From assembly GCA_028710655.1 (NCBI GenBank), contig JAQTTS010000001.1, positions 1-38,704 on the forward strand: 38,704 bases of DNA. The letters are read 5' to 3'. Shown piece by piece: positions 21,244 through 30,407 of this stretch (position 1 is its first letter; every line of letters starts with the position of its first letter). The position numbers and the translations under genes are program-made. Under the pieces are notes generated by a model that was not told the origin of the DNA, did not search any database, and saw only the letters and a list, made by a program, of their open reading frames with translations. This DNA is from Dehalococcoidales bacterium (GTDB lineage: Bacteria > Chloroflexota > Dehalococcoidia > Dehalococcoidales > UBA5760).

Positions 21244-23823
21244 ATGATGGGTAGGGGCGCTGGCGGAAGCATAGGAAAATGGGCGCGATATATAAGTGCC
21301 AATGACACAAATGCGGCATTAACCGTTAATCAGCGAGGATTGGGTGACATCCTTGCCCTCCAAGGTGACGGTGTCACCGTTTGCTCTATCTCGAAAACCG
21401 GGGCGATAACCCCGGCCTCTGTGGTGATGGGAGACGACAAATTCATCACCTTCGGCGGTGTGGCCTCCCTCGGATTCGAGACAAAGGACGCCAACGCTAA
21501 TGCCGTAATCCTTGCATTGCCTAATGGCGGGGCAACTGATGTTCCGGTGTTCGCCATCGGAGACCAGACCATCCTGGATAAAGACCTCGGCTTTTTCAAT
21601 GCCATCACCGAGCCGACCTTTGCGGTATTGAGCGATGCAGCTACTGCCTATGTCTCTCTGGATGCGGTCTCTAAGGGATTGAATTTCAAGCCTGCTGCGG
21701 ACGGAGACGTGCGAATTATCACTATCGACGTGACCGGAACCCCGCATATTGACTGGGACAATTCCGAACAACGAATAGTCTTCTCTCATCCGATTGAGGC
21801 CACCAGCATTATCATCCGCACGGCGGAGGACACCCTTTATCTGACCGAGTCCGATCAAACTGACCCTGCCGGACAGTGGAGATGGGACGCCAACGGGAAC
21901 GCGGTTTATTTCCAGCATGCCCTGACTGCTGCGTGGGGAACAAACGAGAACTGGTACACCTTTGATAAACCCAATGAACTGATTACCTTTGGGAAAAATG
22001 TAGCCTTGAGCACTGGCCTTGCAATCCAGACAGGTAAGACTGCTGCGGATACCGTACTATTCCAAGCCTACGATAATGACACAGGGCCTGGGTTTATTAC
22101 GTTTGGGACGTTGACAGCAGGGAATACGCCAAGTTTCACGCTGGCTAACATTACTATGGAAGGGACGTGGTTAGCCAGCGGCACAGTCACCATGCCTGCA
22201 CTTACTCTCGGAGGTGCTATTGCAGGTGGGGATCAGAGCTTCACCAATGTAGGTGACATGACCTTTGCTGCTGGTTCTATACTGGCTTCTGGTGGCACTA
22301 ACGGCAACACCCTTTTGATGAAGGCCAACGACACCACCTTTATCACCTTCACCACTGCGGCAACCGATGTCTGCGAGCTTGATGCTTGCACGCTAGATTC
22401 GTCAATCGCCAAAGGCACTTGGACGGCTTCGGGAACTTGGACGATTCCGGCGGTGACTTTGGGCGGTGCGATTACAGGAGCCTCTCAGAACATAACAGGT
22501 GTAGGAACCTTTGGGGCTGGTGCGGCTACCGTAACCGGACTCACCATCACCTCTGAGATGATTCAAACGGCTGGTGCATGGGCTTTCCAAAAAGCCTACA
22601 CCATCTCAAGCACTGCGGCATTAACTCTACAGGCCAACGGACAGAGTGTAATGGTAGGTGCGGCTTCATGCCCTACTCCCGATTCTCTGTTGCATGTGTG
22701 GAACGCAACGGCTGGGACGGTAGCACCCTTAGCAGGAACAGTTGCAACCTTTGAGAATAGTGCCGACATATACCTGTCCATTCTGGGGCCAAACGCTAAC
22801 ACGAAAGGCATTCTGTTTGGTGAGCCTGCTTCAAACGCAAGGGGCGGTATCCTCTATGATGGCTCGGCTGTAGCGACTCCTGACGTGATGAAGTTCTACA
22901 TTGCGGGGGCAAATAGGTTGTCCCATTCCGCCGGAGCCTTTGCCTTCCAAGAGGCAACTATCCTTTCCTCAACAGCCGTAAATGGTATTGTAGTTGACCA
23001 TCCGGCATTGACAAATACCGCCGCAGCCAACCTCGCTCGGTTCGCTGTCAACTCTACCAATGCTATCACGTTAAACACAGGCACAGTCCCCGTGCTGGCC
23101 TCTTTACTCCTGTCCGAGCCGAACATCACCATCGGCACAGGAGCAGCCACGATAGCGGCAACTCTGGCGATTACTGGCGCACCGACTGAGGGGGGAACTA
23201 ATTTAGCAGCCTATATCGCTTCTGGCGGTTTAGGGCTGGGAGTTTCGGCGACACCCCAAACGCTCACATACAACGGCAACAAGGCGCTGGCAATCTACAC
23301 TACCTGTGGTTCTACAGATGGCTCCACGTCCTACGAGCCGATCCTGATAAACAACATTCTGACAGGAGCCGGACAGGTCGGAGGCCGAGTCAAGGTCAAT
23401 ATGTCCACCGATGTGGCACTTGGCTCTTATGCCAATGCTTTCAAGGCTCAAGTGGAGTGCAACACAAACGGAAGGGCATCGGGGCTGTTGTCTGCTGGAT
23501 GCTTCGAGTTAGTTCTTCCAGCCTCAGACGTTTCGGGGCTTGGAGGGAACTACGCTCCTGTTGAGTCCGAGCTTAACTGTCCTGCCAGTCATGTGTCTTC
23601 ACCCTACACAGCATTCATGTTTATGAGTACTGGTGGAGACGCTACCGCAATCACCGCATGGAACGCCGTGGGAGCATTGTTCACCATTAACGGCTTAACT
23701 GCGGCCACTTCTGCTACCAACGTATTCCACACTACAGGTTCAGTCTCAGCGACACACGGACTGAGAGTGAGAATTGACGGTGTGGACTATGACATTCTGC
23801 TGAAGGTTTCAACTTACGCTTAG
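21244..23823 (+). CDS. Large beta-rich fibre-like protein, about 859 aa
   Basis: The start is one of GTG 21241, ATG 21244 or ATG 21247, after GGGGGTG; ATG 21244 is chosen. The N-terminus (GSIGKWARYISANDTNAALTV) leads into long Ala/Thr/Gly-rich beta repeats such as GTWTASGTWTIPAVTLGGAI. The motif GA(F/W)AFQ followed by a Ser/Thr-rich strand occurs twice here (AGAWAFQKAYTISSTAA and AGAFAFQEATILSSTAV) and once in the 17342 protein, linking the two. The C-terminal 200 residues (LTYNGNKALAIYTTCGSTDGS onward, ending VRIDGVDYDILLKVSTYA) look like a compact surface domain. It is probably a second virion fibre. Confidence 0.75.
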   Translation: MMGRGAGGSIGKWARYISANDTNAALTVNQRGLGDILALQGDGVTVCSISKTGAITPASVVMGDDKFITFGGVASLGFETKDANANAVILALPNGGATDVPVFAIGDQTILDKDLGFFNAITEPTFAVLSDAATAYVSLDAVSKGLNFKPAADGDVRIITIDVTGTPHIDWDNSEQRIVFSHPIEATSIIIRTAEDTLYLTESDQTDPAGQWRWDANGNAVYFQHALTAAWGTNENWYTFDKPNELITFGKNVALSTGLAIQTGKTAADTVLFQAYDNDTGPGFITFGTLTAGNTPSFTLANITMEGTWLASGTVTMPALTLGGAIAGGDQSFTNVGDMTFAAGSILASGGTNGNTLLMKANDTTFITFTTAATDVCELDACTLDSSIAKGTWTASGTWTIPAVTLGGAITGASQNITGVGTFGAGAATVTGLTITSEMIQTAGAWAFQKAYTISSTAALTLQANGQSVMVGAASCPTPDSLLHVWNATAGTVAPLAGTVATFENSADIYLSILGPNANTKGILFGEPASNARGGILYDGSAVATPDVMKFYIAGANRLSHSAGAFAFQEATILSSTAVNGIVVDHPALTNTAAANLARFAVNSTNAITLNTGTVPVLASLLLSEPNITIGTGAATIAATLAITGAPTEGGTNLAAYIASGGLGLGVSATPQTLTYNGNKALAIYTTCGSTDGSTSYEPILINNILTGAGQVGGRVKVNMSTDVALGSYANAFKAQVECNTNGRASGLLSAGCFELVLPASDVSGLGGNYAPVESELNCPASHVSSPYTAFMFMSTGGDATAITAWNAVGALFTINGLTAATSATNVFHTTGSVSATHGLRVRIDGVDYDILLKVSTYA

Positions 23824-23832
23824 GAGAACAAC

Positions 23833-24024
23833 ATGGCAGATGAAATCACAATCTCACTCGGAACCGGAGCCTTGAGGTTCAAATCCTTAAAGGCGAAGAC
23901 CGAGGCCATTGATACATTTAAGGCCGCTCTTGAACCCAACACCAAGATCAGCGCATCGGGGCATGGGACTTTGATATATAAGTGCAACGAGAAGAACGAA
24001 GTGATAACCGAGATGAAAATCTGA
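23833..24024 (+). CDS. Hypothetical protein, 63 aa
   Basis: ATG 23833 follows AGGAGAACAAC. The product is a small alpha/beta protein (MADEITISLGTGALRFKSLK, then HGTLIYKCNEKNEVITEMKI). No family is recognised. It starts 9 bases after the large fibre-like gene and could be an accessory or assembly factor for it. Confidence 0.55.
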   Translation: MADEITISLGTGALRFKSLKAKTEAIDTFKAALEPNTKISASGHGTLIYKCNEKNEVITEMKI

Positions 24025-24038
24025 AGGGACGGTGAATC

Positions 24039-24074
24039 ATGGGATGCAAGAAAGGAAAAAAGGGTAAGAAATGA
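24039..24074 (+). CDS. Lysine-rich mini-peptide, 11 aa
   Basis: ATG 24039 follows GGGACGGTGAATC and encodes eleven residues, MGCKKGKKGKK, ending in TGA. The last four bases overlap the next gene's start as ATGA. It may be a real mini-gene or a leader that couples translation of the connector gene. Evidence is limited to position, ribosome binding site and overlap. Confidence 0.3.
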   Translation: MGCKKGKKGKK

Positions 24075-24580
24075 GCGTCGGGACAAATACTTATGGCTCG
24101 GTGACTGGCGTGGAGCGGTTGATCGGTGACATTGTTGCCAGCCGGACGTTCGGCGCCAGCACGGTTCCGACCACCACCCAGGTAGAGGCCGAGCTTGACA
24201 ATGTAGCCGCTGAGATTAACTCCGAACTGGAGATGGCGGGTTACACGGTGCCGGTCAACAGCACCAGTTATCCGACTGCCCATGCTTACCTGGCGGCGTC
24301 CAATAATTACGGTGCCGCCGCTCGCTTACTCGGCACCATCCCGGCGCTATCTTATAACCCCGAAGGAGATACAGACAACTCCCGCCAGCAGATGTATGAG
24401 AATTTATTGAAGCGATGCCTGAAGAACATCAAGGAAGGAAAACTGAACGCCGCTCATACCCAGAGCGTTTGGGGGATTCTCAAATCAGGTTCAGAGCATG
24501 ACGCGGACGGCAATGATAAGGTGCCGTTGTTTACCAGGGACAGGGACTCTTATCCCGGAACGAGGGATTACACGGAGTGA
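24071..24580 (+). CDS. Head-tail connector protein, Mu gp36-like (putative)
   Basis: Start ATG 24071 overlaps the mini-peptide stop. The 169-residue product is helical with VERLIGDIVASRTFG, VEAELDNVAAEINSELEMAGYTVPV and AAARLLGTIPALSYNPEG, the pattern of small connector/adaptor proteins that cap the portal. It is followed by the gp10-like and terminator genes in standard order. The Asp/Arg-rich tail (FTRDRDSYPGTRDY) is typical of such proteins. Confidence 0.7.
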   Translation: MSVGTNTYGSVTGVERLIGDIVASRTFGASTVPTTTQVEAELDNVAAEINSELEMAGYTVPVNSTSYPTAHAYLAASNNYGAAARLLGTIPALSYNPEGDTDNSRQQMYENLLKRCLKNIKEGKLNAAHTQSVWGILKSGSEHDADGNDKVPLFTRDRDSYPGTRDYTE

Positions 24581-24583
24581 CCT

Positions 24584-25099
24584 ATGCCGATAACAGTTGA
24601 TATTGATGATCATGGACTAGGAGACCGATTCGGGCGTTCGGGATCCGCACTGGTGATGTCCGTCAATGAAGGACTCCGGGCTATGGGGCGTTTGATTGTT
24701 CCGCATAAAGGGCAGGAGTCGGGGCCTCTGGCGTCTGAGACCCCCAAGCGAACCGGAAAGCTCAGACGGTCGACTACCTTTGAGATCATCGATAATCCGG
24801 CCACCCAAAAGCTCTCAGTCCGGCAAGGAGCAAGGGCGGCCAATAGCGGGGCCTTTTATGGTTACTTTGTCAGGGAAGGGACGGCGCCGCACGAGATCAG
24901 GCCAGTCCGGGCAAAGGCACTGAGGTTCCAGATCGGCGGGCAGATAGTCTTCGCGCGGAAGGTTAACCACCCCGGGACAGCGGCGAATCCCTATCACGTC
25001 CGGGTATATCAGAGGCTTAAACCCCAACTGGACGAGATTATCCAGAAGATGGGGCAGAGGGTCACAGCCTATCTTTCAGGAAAAGGGCAGGTCGCGTAA
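24584..25099 (+). CDS. HK97 gp10-like head closure/tail completion protein
   Basis: ATG 24584. The family signature is clear: PKRTGKLRRSTTF, FYGYFVREGTAPHEIRP, AKALRFQIGGQIVFARKVNHPGTAANPY. The 171-residue length is usual. These proteins join head and tail at the neck. The stop overlaps the next start by one base. Confidence 0.85.
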   Translation: MPITVDIDDHGLGDRFGRSGSALVMSVNEGLRAMGRLIVPHKGQESGPLASETPKRTGKLRRSTTFEIIDNPATQKLSVRQGARAANSGAFYGYFVREGTAPHEIRPVRAKALRFQIGGQIVFARKVNHPGTAANPYHVRVYQRLKPQLDEIIQKMGQRVTAYLSGKGQVA

Positions 25100-25536
25100 T
25101 GTCATACAGCACAGTGGAAACAGCCTTAGCCACGGTGATCAAGAAGGCCACCGGATATTCGACAACTAACGTGGCATCCGGTGATTATCGAGTCTTAGCT
25201 AAAGGGAATGCAAAGGCCGTGGTTTTACAACCCGGATCATTCGAGAGGGAATATGTCTCGACCCAGTACATGCGCTCCGCCTGGGCAATCAATGTTGAAC
25301 TCTACGTCCTATGGGGCGGTGAGCAATCAACAGTTGCCGGGAATATCCGAACGGAGCGGCAGGCGCTTATAGATAAGATAGATCAATACCCGACACTGGA
25401 CTCAGCCACAGGAGTGGTAAGGGCCATTCTGAAAAGCGCGGGGCCACCTGAAATATGGCAGGTTGGAGCAATGCAATTTTGGAAACAGATCATGGTGTGT
25501 CAGGTGGAAGAACGCACCACGGTCACATACGCATAA
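25099..25536 (+). CDS. Tail terminator protein (putative)
   Basis: ATG 25099 overlaps the previous stop. The 145-residue alpha/beta product (VETALATVIKKATGY, AVVLQPGSFEREYV, AWAINVELYVLWGGEQ, RQALIDKIDQYPTLD, WKQIMVCQVEERTTVTYA) has the length and pattern of gpU/terminator-type proteins. These cap the tail tube and provide the head-binding surface. Its place between gp10-like and tube genes supports this. Confidence 0.7.
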   Translation: MSYSTVETALATVIKKATGYSTTNVASGDYRVLAKGNAKAVVLQPGSFEREYVSTQYMRSAWAINVELYVLWGGEQSTVAGNIRTERQALIDKIDQYPTLDSATGVVRAILKSAGPPEIWQVGAMQFWKQIMVCQVEERTTVTYA

Positions 25537-25547
25537 GGGGGTGAATC

Positions 25548-26540
25548 ATGACGACTACTTACGGGATATCGGCATTCAGGAAAATACAGATAGGGACAGA
25601 GTCTCCGGCCGGGACAAAGGTTGACGCCTCTGCCCGGCTGTTGGGGCAGTTGACAATGGAAGAGTTAATGACCCTCCATCGACCTGTCGACCAGATTGGT
25701 GTCCTGATGGAGAATCACCGGACGGTAATTGCCGGTGAGGCGGTAGAACTGGGATTCGATGGTGATGCCACGTTTGAGCAAATCCTCTATTTCCTTCACA
25801 TGGCACTGCTGACCGGGAGTAAGACTGGTCCGACCGACACGACCGCCTATACGTGGACATACGACCCCAGTGATGATTCGGCCAACACCCCGACCACGTT
25901 TACACTGGAATATGGAGATAATGCACAGGAACACGAGGTCGAGTATGCGGGCATCGAAGAGTTAACTATATCCGGCGCAATGCATGAGCCGTGGAAGGTC
26001 AAGGCCAAGATGTTCGCCCGTAATCTGGCAGCCTCCAGCTTTACAAACTCCATTGCACTGCCGACAGTCGAGGCTATCTTAACCAATAAGACCCAGTTGT
26101 ATATCGACAGCACCGGGGCAGGATTGGGCGGGACTGAGGTGGCCTCCCATCTGGTGGACTTCTCCCTGAAGATCAGTGGATTCAAGCCCGTAAAGCACGG
26201 CGGAACGACGTTATTTTTCACCAGTCTGGCCGAGCCTCCCAAGAAGATCACACTCGACATGAATCTGGTGTTTTCCTCGGTGCTGGAGGCCGAACGCTTA
26301 TTGTACGTGGCCGGCACCAAGAGGTTTGTGCAACTCAAGGCCACCGGATCATTGGCGGGATCCGCCAGTGCTTATAAGACGGCCACCATCTCATTTTGTG
26401 GTGTTTATACCAAGTTCGGGAGCCTGGGGGACAAGGACGGCGAGACTGTCGTGCCCGTGACCATTGAGGCCGAATACGACACCACATGGAGCAAGCTCAT
26501 TACGGCGGTCATTGTCAATAAGGTGGCTACATTGCCATAA
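25548..26540 (+). CDS. Major tail (tube) protein
   Basis: ATG 25548 follows GGGGGTG. The 330-residue product is beta-rich with GISAFRKIQIGTESPAG, FDGDATFEQILYFLHMAL, YTWTYDPSDDSANTPTTFTLEYG, then WKVKAKMFARNL. This matches long tube proteins of siphoviruses with two domains. Position before the tail-assembly chaperone pair confirms it. Confidence 0.8.
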   Translation: MTTTYGISAFRKIQIGTESPAGTKVDASARLLGQLTMEELMTLHRPVDQIGVLMENHRTVIAGEAVELGFDGDATFEQILYFLHMALLTGSKTGPTDTTAYTWTYDPSDDSANTPTTFTLEYGDNAQEHEVEYAGIEELTISGAMHEPWKVKAKMFARNLAASSFTNSIALPTVEAILTNKTQLYIDSTGAGLGGTEVASHLVDFSLKISGFKPVKHGGTTLFFTSLAEPPKKITLDMNLVFSSVLEAERLLYVAGTKRFVQLKATGSLAGSASAYKTATISFCGVYTKFGSLGDKDGETVVPVTIEAEYDTTWSKLITAVIVNKVATLP

Positions 26541-26562
26541 GGAGAGGAAGAAGGAGGGGATC

Positions 26563-26982
26563 ATGCCGATTATCCCATTTGAGGTTGACCGGATAGAACC
26601 AGAGCCCGGTGAGTGGGTGGATATCAAGCGGCGCATGACGTATGCCGACCACGTGGCGTTACAGGAGTCGATGTTTAAGGTAGTGGTCAATAAAGATAAC
26701 ACCGACGGCCAGATCGCCGTGGATGATATCGAGGTCCACACCGGAAAGTTGACCATGCTCAAGCGGAACATCGTTGCATGGAGTTATAAAGACGCCAAAG
26801 GTAACCCGGCGCCGGTGACACCTCAGAATATCGAATCCCTTGACGTGGTGACAGCCAATAATATCTTAACCGAGATTGCCCGGAGGAACCCGCAAAAAAA
26901 AGCGGGCGCATTGACAAACAACTCCTTGCCTTCCTCCACGGGCGAGGGCGAAGCATCCCAGCCAGATACAAAGAATATCTGA
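26563..26982 (+). CDS. Tail assembly chaperone, short form (gpG-like)
   Basis: ATG 26563 follows AAGGAGGGGATC; the frame's upstream 33 codons are shadow. The 139-residue product (FEVDRIEPEPGEWVDIKRRM, then ALQESMFKVVV and TGKLTMLKRNIVAWSYKD) is a compact alpha/beta domain, then an acidic/Ser-rich tail after the slippery site. Such chaperones coat the tape measure during tail assembly. Ribosomes not slipping at 26895-26901 make this form. Confidence 0.85.
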   Translation: MPIIPFEVDRIEPEPGEWVDIKRRMTYADHVALQESMFKVVVNKDNTDGQIAVDDIEVHTGKLTMLKRNIVAWSYKDAKGNPAPVTPQNIESLDVVTANNILTEIARRNPQKKAGALTNNSLPSSTGEGEASQPDTKNI

Positions 26983-27152
26983 TCTGTAAGGAAATGGGGT
27001 GGAGCTATACAGACCTGTGTGATGCTCCACACGAGATAGTCGAGGAGTTCTGGCAGTACATGCAGACCGAGTGGCGAGCCAACAGCGAAAAAGCGGAGGA
27101 CGCAGAGGCGGAAATCAGGGCGAAGGCTAAAAGCGCGGTCAGGAGAAGGTAA
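26563..27152 (+). CDS. Tail assembly chaperone, -1 frameshift fusion (gpGT-like)
   Basis: A -1 slip on A AAA AAA at 26895-26901 continues into a frame open to TAA 27150-27152, adding 83 residues to the first 113 (196 in total). The extension reads KKSGRIDKQLLAFLHGRG, ARYKEYLICKEMGWSYTDL, HEIVEEFWQYMQTEW, then charged helix ending AVRRR. This is the usual T-domain pattern (short helix, CKEMGWSYTDL loop). The ATG at 26994 is inside the extension and is not a natural start of a separate gene. The TAA overlaps the tape-measure ATG. Confidence 0.85.
26882..26906 (+). promoter_or_regulatory. Programmed -1 frameshift signal
   Basis: The heptamer A AAA AAA (26895-26901) is in phase with the short-form frame. 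GGAGG at 26882-26886 lies 8 bases upstream, as in the dnaX signal where a Shine-Dalgarno-like element stimulates slipping. CCCGC (26889-26893) and GCGGG (26902-26906) are perfectly complementary and would hold the A8 tract in the loop of a hairpin. Confidence 0.85.
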
Positions 27153-28435
27153 TGGCAACCGATCAGGCTGTTCTGGAAATCATCATCAGGGCGCGGGATG
27201 AGGCCAAGAAGGAACTGGAGGAGTCTAACAAGTCCCTGACTTCCAATATTAGGCACCTTAGAAGCAACTGGATGCTGCTTGTGGGATCCGTGGGGATGGC
27301 CACAGGTGCAGCTATGGTGGCGATCAATGCGGCAAATAAGCATACGGCCAGCCTGAATAGTTTGAGGGTGTCCTTGCGGAACGTGGGGCTTGACTATGCC
27401 GACCTGAAAAACGAGATCGAGGGTGTTATTGCTTCTCAGCAGTATCAGACTGGCATATCCGATGAGGAACAGCGGACTTCTCTATCTAACCTCCTGATGG
27501 TCACTGGGGATTTAACCACGGCGGAGCAATTGCTGAATGAAGTAAATATGTTGGTCAGTTCTGGTCTTATGGATCAGAAGAATGCAGTCAACCTTGTGAC
27601 CCAGGCATATCAAGGCAATGCCGACATGCTCCGCGAGGTGATGGGGCCAGCCTATGACGAGGCAAAGACCCCAATGGAGAACTTGGGCACCTATCTGGAA
27701 ACTGTTCGGGAGAACACGGATAAAGCAAGTACATCGTTCGCTAATCTCAAAAACTCCTTCAACGATCTATCAACGACTATCGGGAATACGATTGAGCCAG
27801 TCCTCACGCCATTATTTGATCGCCTGGCGGAGCGTATCAGCGAACTAGCCGATGTTAAGAAACGCCTGGGCGCAATGAAAGAGGAATTACAGACGTGGCT
27901 CGTGGAGCCGTTCACATTTGCGTTTTCGGCTATCGGTGACGCTATTTGGGACTTGTGGGTATGGGAAATCGAGGTATTTCAGGGTATGGTGAACTCCCTT
28001 AAGGGTTTTGTGGAACCCATCGGCGATGCTGTCACGGCAATTGGCGACAAGATAAAAGAAGTCTTTCACGGCGCATTCAATGCAGTGATAATTGGTATCA
28101 ATGGGATGATTAAAGCTATCAGGGAGTTCTCCTGGCATTATGAAGGGTGGGTGCTTCATACTTGGCTGGGTTCCCAGACTCTTATTCCAGGGTTTGATTT
28201 CAGTCCCTTTTCATGGCTTCCTGATATTAAACTGCCTGAGTTCTATTCCGGCGGTATGGTTCCCGGCCCGGTCGGAATGCCCCAACTGGTAGTGGCTCAC
28301 GGCGGGGAACGGTTCTCCGGGGTGGGTCGGGATGAGCCGACGGTCATTAACCTCTATGTCGGGCAAGAGAAACTGGACACACTTATTGTTAACTCACTCA
28401 CCAGAAAAGCACGTTTGCAGAGGGCTTTCGCATGA
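27152..28435 (+). CDS. Tape measure protein (short)
   Basis: ATG 27152 overlaps the chaperone stop after AGGAGAAGG. The N-terminal helix (VLEIIIRARDEAKKELEESNKSL), a hydrophobic stretch (MLLVGSVGMATGAAMVAI), long helices with EPVLTPLFDRLAERI and LVEPFTFAFSAI, and the C-terminal FYSGGMVPGPVGMPQLVVAHGGERFSG are typical of tape-measure proteins. At 427 residues it is short; at about 1.5 angstrom per residue it would set a tail of roughly 60 nm. It is translationally coupled to both neighbours. Confidence 0.85.
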   Translation: MATDQAVLEIIIRARDEAKKELEESNKSLTSNIRHLRSNWMLLVGSVGMATGAAMVAINAANKHTASLNSLRVSLRNVGLDYADLKNEIEGVIASQQYQTGISDEEQRTSLSNLLMVTGDLTTAEQLLNEVNMLVSSGLMDQKNAVNLVTQAYQGNADMLREVMGPAYDEAKTPMENLGTYLETVRENTDKASTSFANLKNSFNDLSTTIGNTIEPVLTPLFDRLAERISELADVKKRLGAMKEELQTWLVEPFTFAFSAIGDAIWDLWVWEIEVFQGMVNSLKGFVEPIGDAVTAIGDKIKEVFHGAFNAVIIGINGMIKAIREFSWHYEGWVLHTWLGSQTLIPGFDFSPFSWLPDIKLPEFYSGGMVPGPVGMPQLVVAHGGERFSGVGRDEPTVINLYVGQEKLDTLIVNSLTRKARLQRAFA

Positions 28436-29928
28436 TAGAGAAGATCACCCTCGGCGGAGTAGCCGTAACGTCGTATGTGTACTTTGAGACTCTGGTTATT
28501 GAGTCCCAGAAAGGCGCGCATCTGAAGACATGCACATTCGATATTAAGGATCCGTCCGCCGTGGTCACGATATCCGATCTTCAGGCGGTGGCGGTCACAG
28601 ATACGGCAGGAACCACTAAGTATTTCGCCGGGGTGGTGGCCGATTATGATATCGAGATAGACGGAATCACGCTGATATACCACCTGCGATGTCAGGGGTA
28701 TGCGCTCCTGCTTTCCACGGCTTACTATGCGAAGGTCTACGCCACAAAGACAGACGCGGACATCATAGCAGATGCGGTAGCCGCTGCCCTGCCGGAAATC
28801 AGCACCGCCGGGATATCCGAATCATCCGGCACGCATGATACCTTTGTTATGAACCACATGCGCCTTGATAAAATGATTGACACCCTGGCCGATGCGCATG
28901 GCAAAGAGTGGTATGTTGACGATGATAAGTTGCTCCACTACCACGACCCAGAGGAAAGCTACGCCCCATATTCACTTAGCAGTTCACCGGACAATGCGAC
29001 CTCATTCCCCTATTATGATCTGAGATATTCCAAAGATGCTACAGGGATAGCTAACCGGATCACGGTTGTTGGCGGCAATTACAAGACCGACGACATTACC
29101 GAGATTTACCCCTCCAATGGAACGCAGACCAAATTCAAACTTCACAACGAGAGGGTCCAGGCACCGAGCACCAATCCAACACGGATAGTTGTTGAGAAAA
29201 ACACCGGATCAGACGGTTCACCCTCATGGACGGCCCAGACGGTCGGGATTGATCAGGTAGACACCCTCGGCACCGTCGATGTCCTTTTCAATGTGGTGAG
29301 TTCGACGCTGGAATTCAACACGGCTCCGTCGAATCTAGTCAAGGGTTGGAGAATTACCTATCGCTATCTGGCCTCGGTGTCCCAGACGGTGCGCTCTCAG
29401 GACAGCTACGATGATTATGGCCGGTGGTACGATTACAAGATCGTTAATAAGGATATCCTCTCCAATGAGGAAGCGGAGCAGATCGGGCGAGCATACCTTA
29501 ATGAGCACTGTTACGGAAAGCATGTTATCACCTGCCGGACCACTCAGGCAGGGTTTGAAGTCGGACAGAAGGTCTGGTTTGTCAATGGCCTTCTATCCCT
29601 GGCGCGGTACTTGACCATCTCAAAGGTCAAGGCAACTATTCTCCTATCGAATACCGGAGCCTCATCGCAGATCATCGAGTATGAAATCACGATGGCTGGG
29701 TCAACCCCGAATGACACCGTGATTGATAACCTGGCGGATCTCAACGATAAGGTTAACCATCACGACTACAACCCCGATGAGGTGGTGTCCAATCTCTTTG
29801 ATTTCGCGGACTCCACAACGCTGGAGGATACGGCAGTTGCCCATTCCGAAAGCGGCCTCAAATACTATTGCAAGGCGGTCGAGGATTCCGAAACTATCAA
29901 ATGCGGCTATTGGGTGTGCAGGGCATGA
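28432..29928 (+). CDS. Tail hub/baseplate protein, gpD/gp44-like
   Basis: ATG 28432 overlaps the tape-measure stop. The 498-residue product has an N-terminal beta domain (ITLGGVAVTSYVYFETLVIES), KYFAGVVADYDIEIDG, the helical insert MRLDKMIDTLADAHGKEWYVDDDKLLHYH, and later YDDYGRWYDYKIVNKDILSNEEAEQIGRAYLNE, all features of the hub proteins that close the tail tip. The last 60 residues (LADLNDKVNHHDYNPDEVVS onward) form a different, probably receptor-side, domain. Position after the tape measure supports this. Confidence 0.8.
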   Translation: MIEKITLGGVAVTSYVYFETLVIESQKGAHLKTCTFDIKDPSAVVTISDLQAVAVTDTAGTTKYFAGVVADYDIEIDGITLIYHLRCQGYALLLSTAYYAKVYATKTDADIIADAVAAALPEISTAGISESSGTHDTFVMNHMRLDKMIDTLADAHGKEWYVDDDKLLHYHDPEESYAPYSLSSSPDNATSFPYYDLRYSKDATGIANRITVVGGNYKTDDITEIYPSNGTQTKFKLHNERVQAPSTNPTRIVVEKNTGSDGSPSWTAQTVGIDQVDTLGTVDVLFNVVSSTLEFNTAPSNLVKGWRITYRYLASVSQTVRSQDSYDDYGRWYDYKIVNKDILSNEEAEQIGRAYLNEHCYGKHVITCRTTQAGFEVGQKVWFVNGLLSLARYLTISKVKATILLSNTGASSQIIEYEITMAGSTPNDTVIDNLADLNDKVNHHDYNPDEVVSNLFDFADSTTLEDTAVAHSESGLKYYCKAVEDSETIKCGYWVCRA

Positions 29929-30398
29929 AGAAGATAAGAGACCTAACAGGGCGGACTATCGGAAGAGTAAAACTCATCGCCACCAGAAAAGGCACTGACG
30001 AGGTTGTGGCTGTTGTAGAACGCAGAAACCTGGTGGTGACGTTGCTCAAGGGCCTCGAAGCGGCCCTTATGGTTAATGAGGCAGGGTACACGAATGGTTA
30101 CACCTATTGTGCCCTCGGCACCGGAACAGACACCCCGGCCATCGGGGATACAAAGCTCAAAACCGAGGTATGCAGGCAGGCGATTACAGGGAAATCACGT
30201 GCCTCAAACGTGGCCACCTTGCGGACATTCTTTGCGGCTTCTGTTTGCACCTACAACATCAAGGAAGCTGGAATTTTTGGCCATGATGCGAGTGGAACCG
30301 GTGACAGCGGCACGCTATGCACTCATGCGCTTCTGAGTTATGACAACTCCGGGGGCGGTTCGGATATCACTATCGAATGGACTATCACGCATAACTAG
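29925..30398 (+). CDS. Distal tail protein
   Basis: ATG 29925 overlaps the hub stop (ATGA). The pattern NLVVTLLKGLEAALMV, TYCALGTGTDTPAIGDTKLKTEV, FFAASVCTYNIKEAGIFGHDASG and GTLCTHALLSY is that of small tail-tip proteins found before fibre genes in many siphoviruses. There is no catalytic motif. It is likely a structural adaptor. Confidence 0.65.
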   Translation: MKKIRDLTGRTIGRVKLIATRKGTDEVVAVVERRNLVVTLLKGLEAALMVNEAGYTNGYTYCALGTGTDTPAIGDTKLKTEVCRQAITGKSRASNVATLRTFFAASVCTYNIKEAGIFGHDASGTGDSGTLCTHALLSYDNSGGGSDITIEWTITHN

Positions 30399-30407
30399 GG
30401 GTGGTGT

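Noticed and set aside
26994..27152. Separate small gene starting at ATG 26994
   Set aside because: The frame is open upstream to the slippery site, the family is known to use a frameshift, and the segment matches the end of a fusion product.
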